NCBI GenBank assembly: GCA_021156345.1
Contig: JAJNDJ010000217.1
Span: 1-5,533 of the forward strand
DNA from: Rubrobacteraceae bacterium
Lineage (GTDB): Bacteria > Actinomycetota > Rubrobacteria > Rubrobacterales > Rubrobacteraceae
Length of the DNA: 5,533 bases
Direction: 5' to 3'
Below, piece by piece: positions 5,410 through 5,533 of this stretch. How positions within the stretch are numbered: position 1 is the stretch's first letter; each line of letters starts with the position of its first letter. The notes below the pieces were generated by a model. It ran no database searches. It had not been told where the DNA came from and saw only the letters and a list, made by a program, of their open reading frames with translations. The position numbers and the translations under genes were made by a program.

Positions 5410-5533
5410 CTACCGCCTCCGGGCGAGGTAGACCCCAAGCAGGATAACCGCGCCGCCCAGAACCTTGTTCGCCGTGAGGCTCTCCCCGAGCAGCAACACG
5501 CCCGCCGCCACGCCGACGAGCGTGATCAGGTAC
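5410..5533 (-). CDS. EamA/DMT-family transporter, C-terminal end only
   Basis: Only the last 40 codons and a TAG stop (5410-5412) are in the window. The peptide reads YLITLVGVAAGVLLLGESLT, then a short ANKVLGGAV, then a hydrophobic helix ILLGVYLA, and ends in RRR. This is the typical end of an EamA-domain drug/metabolite transporter: the penultimate helix closes with LGE-x-LT, a glycine-rich turn follows, and the final helix ends in positive residues on the cytoplasmic side. The protein sits in the inner membrane; the substrate cannot be inferred. It reads in the same direction as the aldolase but about 390 bp away, so it is probably a separate unit. Downstream, CCTCTCTCCGG...AGCAGG (about 5368-5391) could form an imperfect hairpin, but without a U-run. 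Confidence 0.8.
   Translation of the reverse strand, partial: YLITLVGVAAGVLLLGESLTANKVLGGAVILLGVYLARRR

Noticed and set aside
1..5533. CRISPR arrays, tRNA or rRNA genes, insertion sequences, phage or toxin-antitoxin genes
   Set aside because: I saw no regularly spaced repeats, cloverleaf sequences, transposase motifs or paired toxin-antitoxin frames.

Overview
The window is high-GC bacterial DNA in which every gene I can support reads on the minus strand. Codon use is strongly G/C at third positions, GTG starts are used, genes overlap by GTGA or ATGA, and the protein sequences look actinobacterial. A deep-branching actinobacterium such as a Rubrobacter relative is a reasonable guess, but nothing here proves it. 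The genes are sugar and polyol catabolism genes plus the general proteins of the phosphotransferase system (PTS).

In transcription order (high to low coordinates): the last 40 codons of an EamA/DMT-type membrane transporter (5410-5533, cut by the window edge); a gene-free stretch of about 390 bp (5020-5409) with several inverted repeats, some of which cannot form together; an HpcH/HpaI-type class II aldolase (4258-5019); ptsH encoding HPr (3937-4194); ptsI encoding enzyme I (2302-3921); a nagB-type glucosamine-6-phosphate deaminase that overlaps ptsI by GTGA (1691-2305); a 136-bp gap with a good sigma-70-type promoter (1635-1663); an unrecognised 36-codon small ORF with a strong ribosome binding site (1444-1554); an inositol 2-dehydrogenase-like Gfo/Idh/MocA oxidoreductase (440-1435); and the first 147 codons of an IolE-like TIM-barrel sugar isomerase/dehydratase (1-443, running off the left edge).

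Two transcription units are likely. The first is aldolase-ptsH-ptsI-nagB. It supplies the phosphoryl relay (PEP to enzyme I to HPr), and nagB would send GlcN-6-P into glycolysis. No sugar-specific EII component is in view. The second starts at the promoter after nagB and carries small ORF-iolG-iolE, a plausible start of inositol or related polyol oxidation followed by dehydration.

The main oddities are these. nagB appears to have lost about 45 codons in frame, including the phosphate-binding loop normally found before the FNxDEY motif. Enzyme I stops about 30 residues early. The small ORF is an undescribed peptide candidate coupled to iolG. The leader before the aldolase holds competing stems resembling an attenuator or switch.
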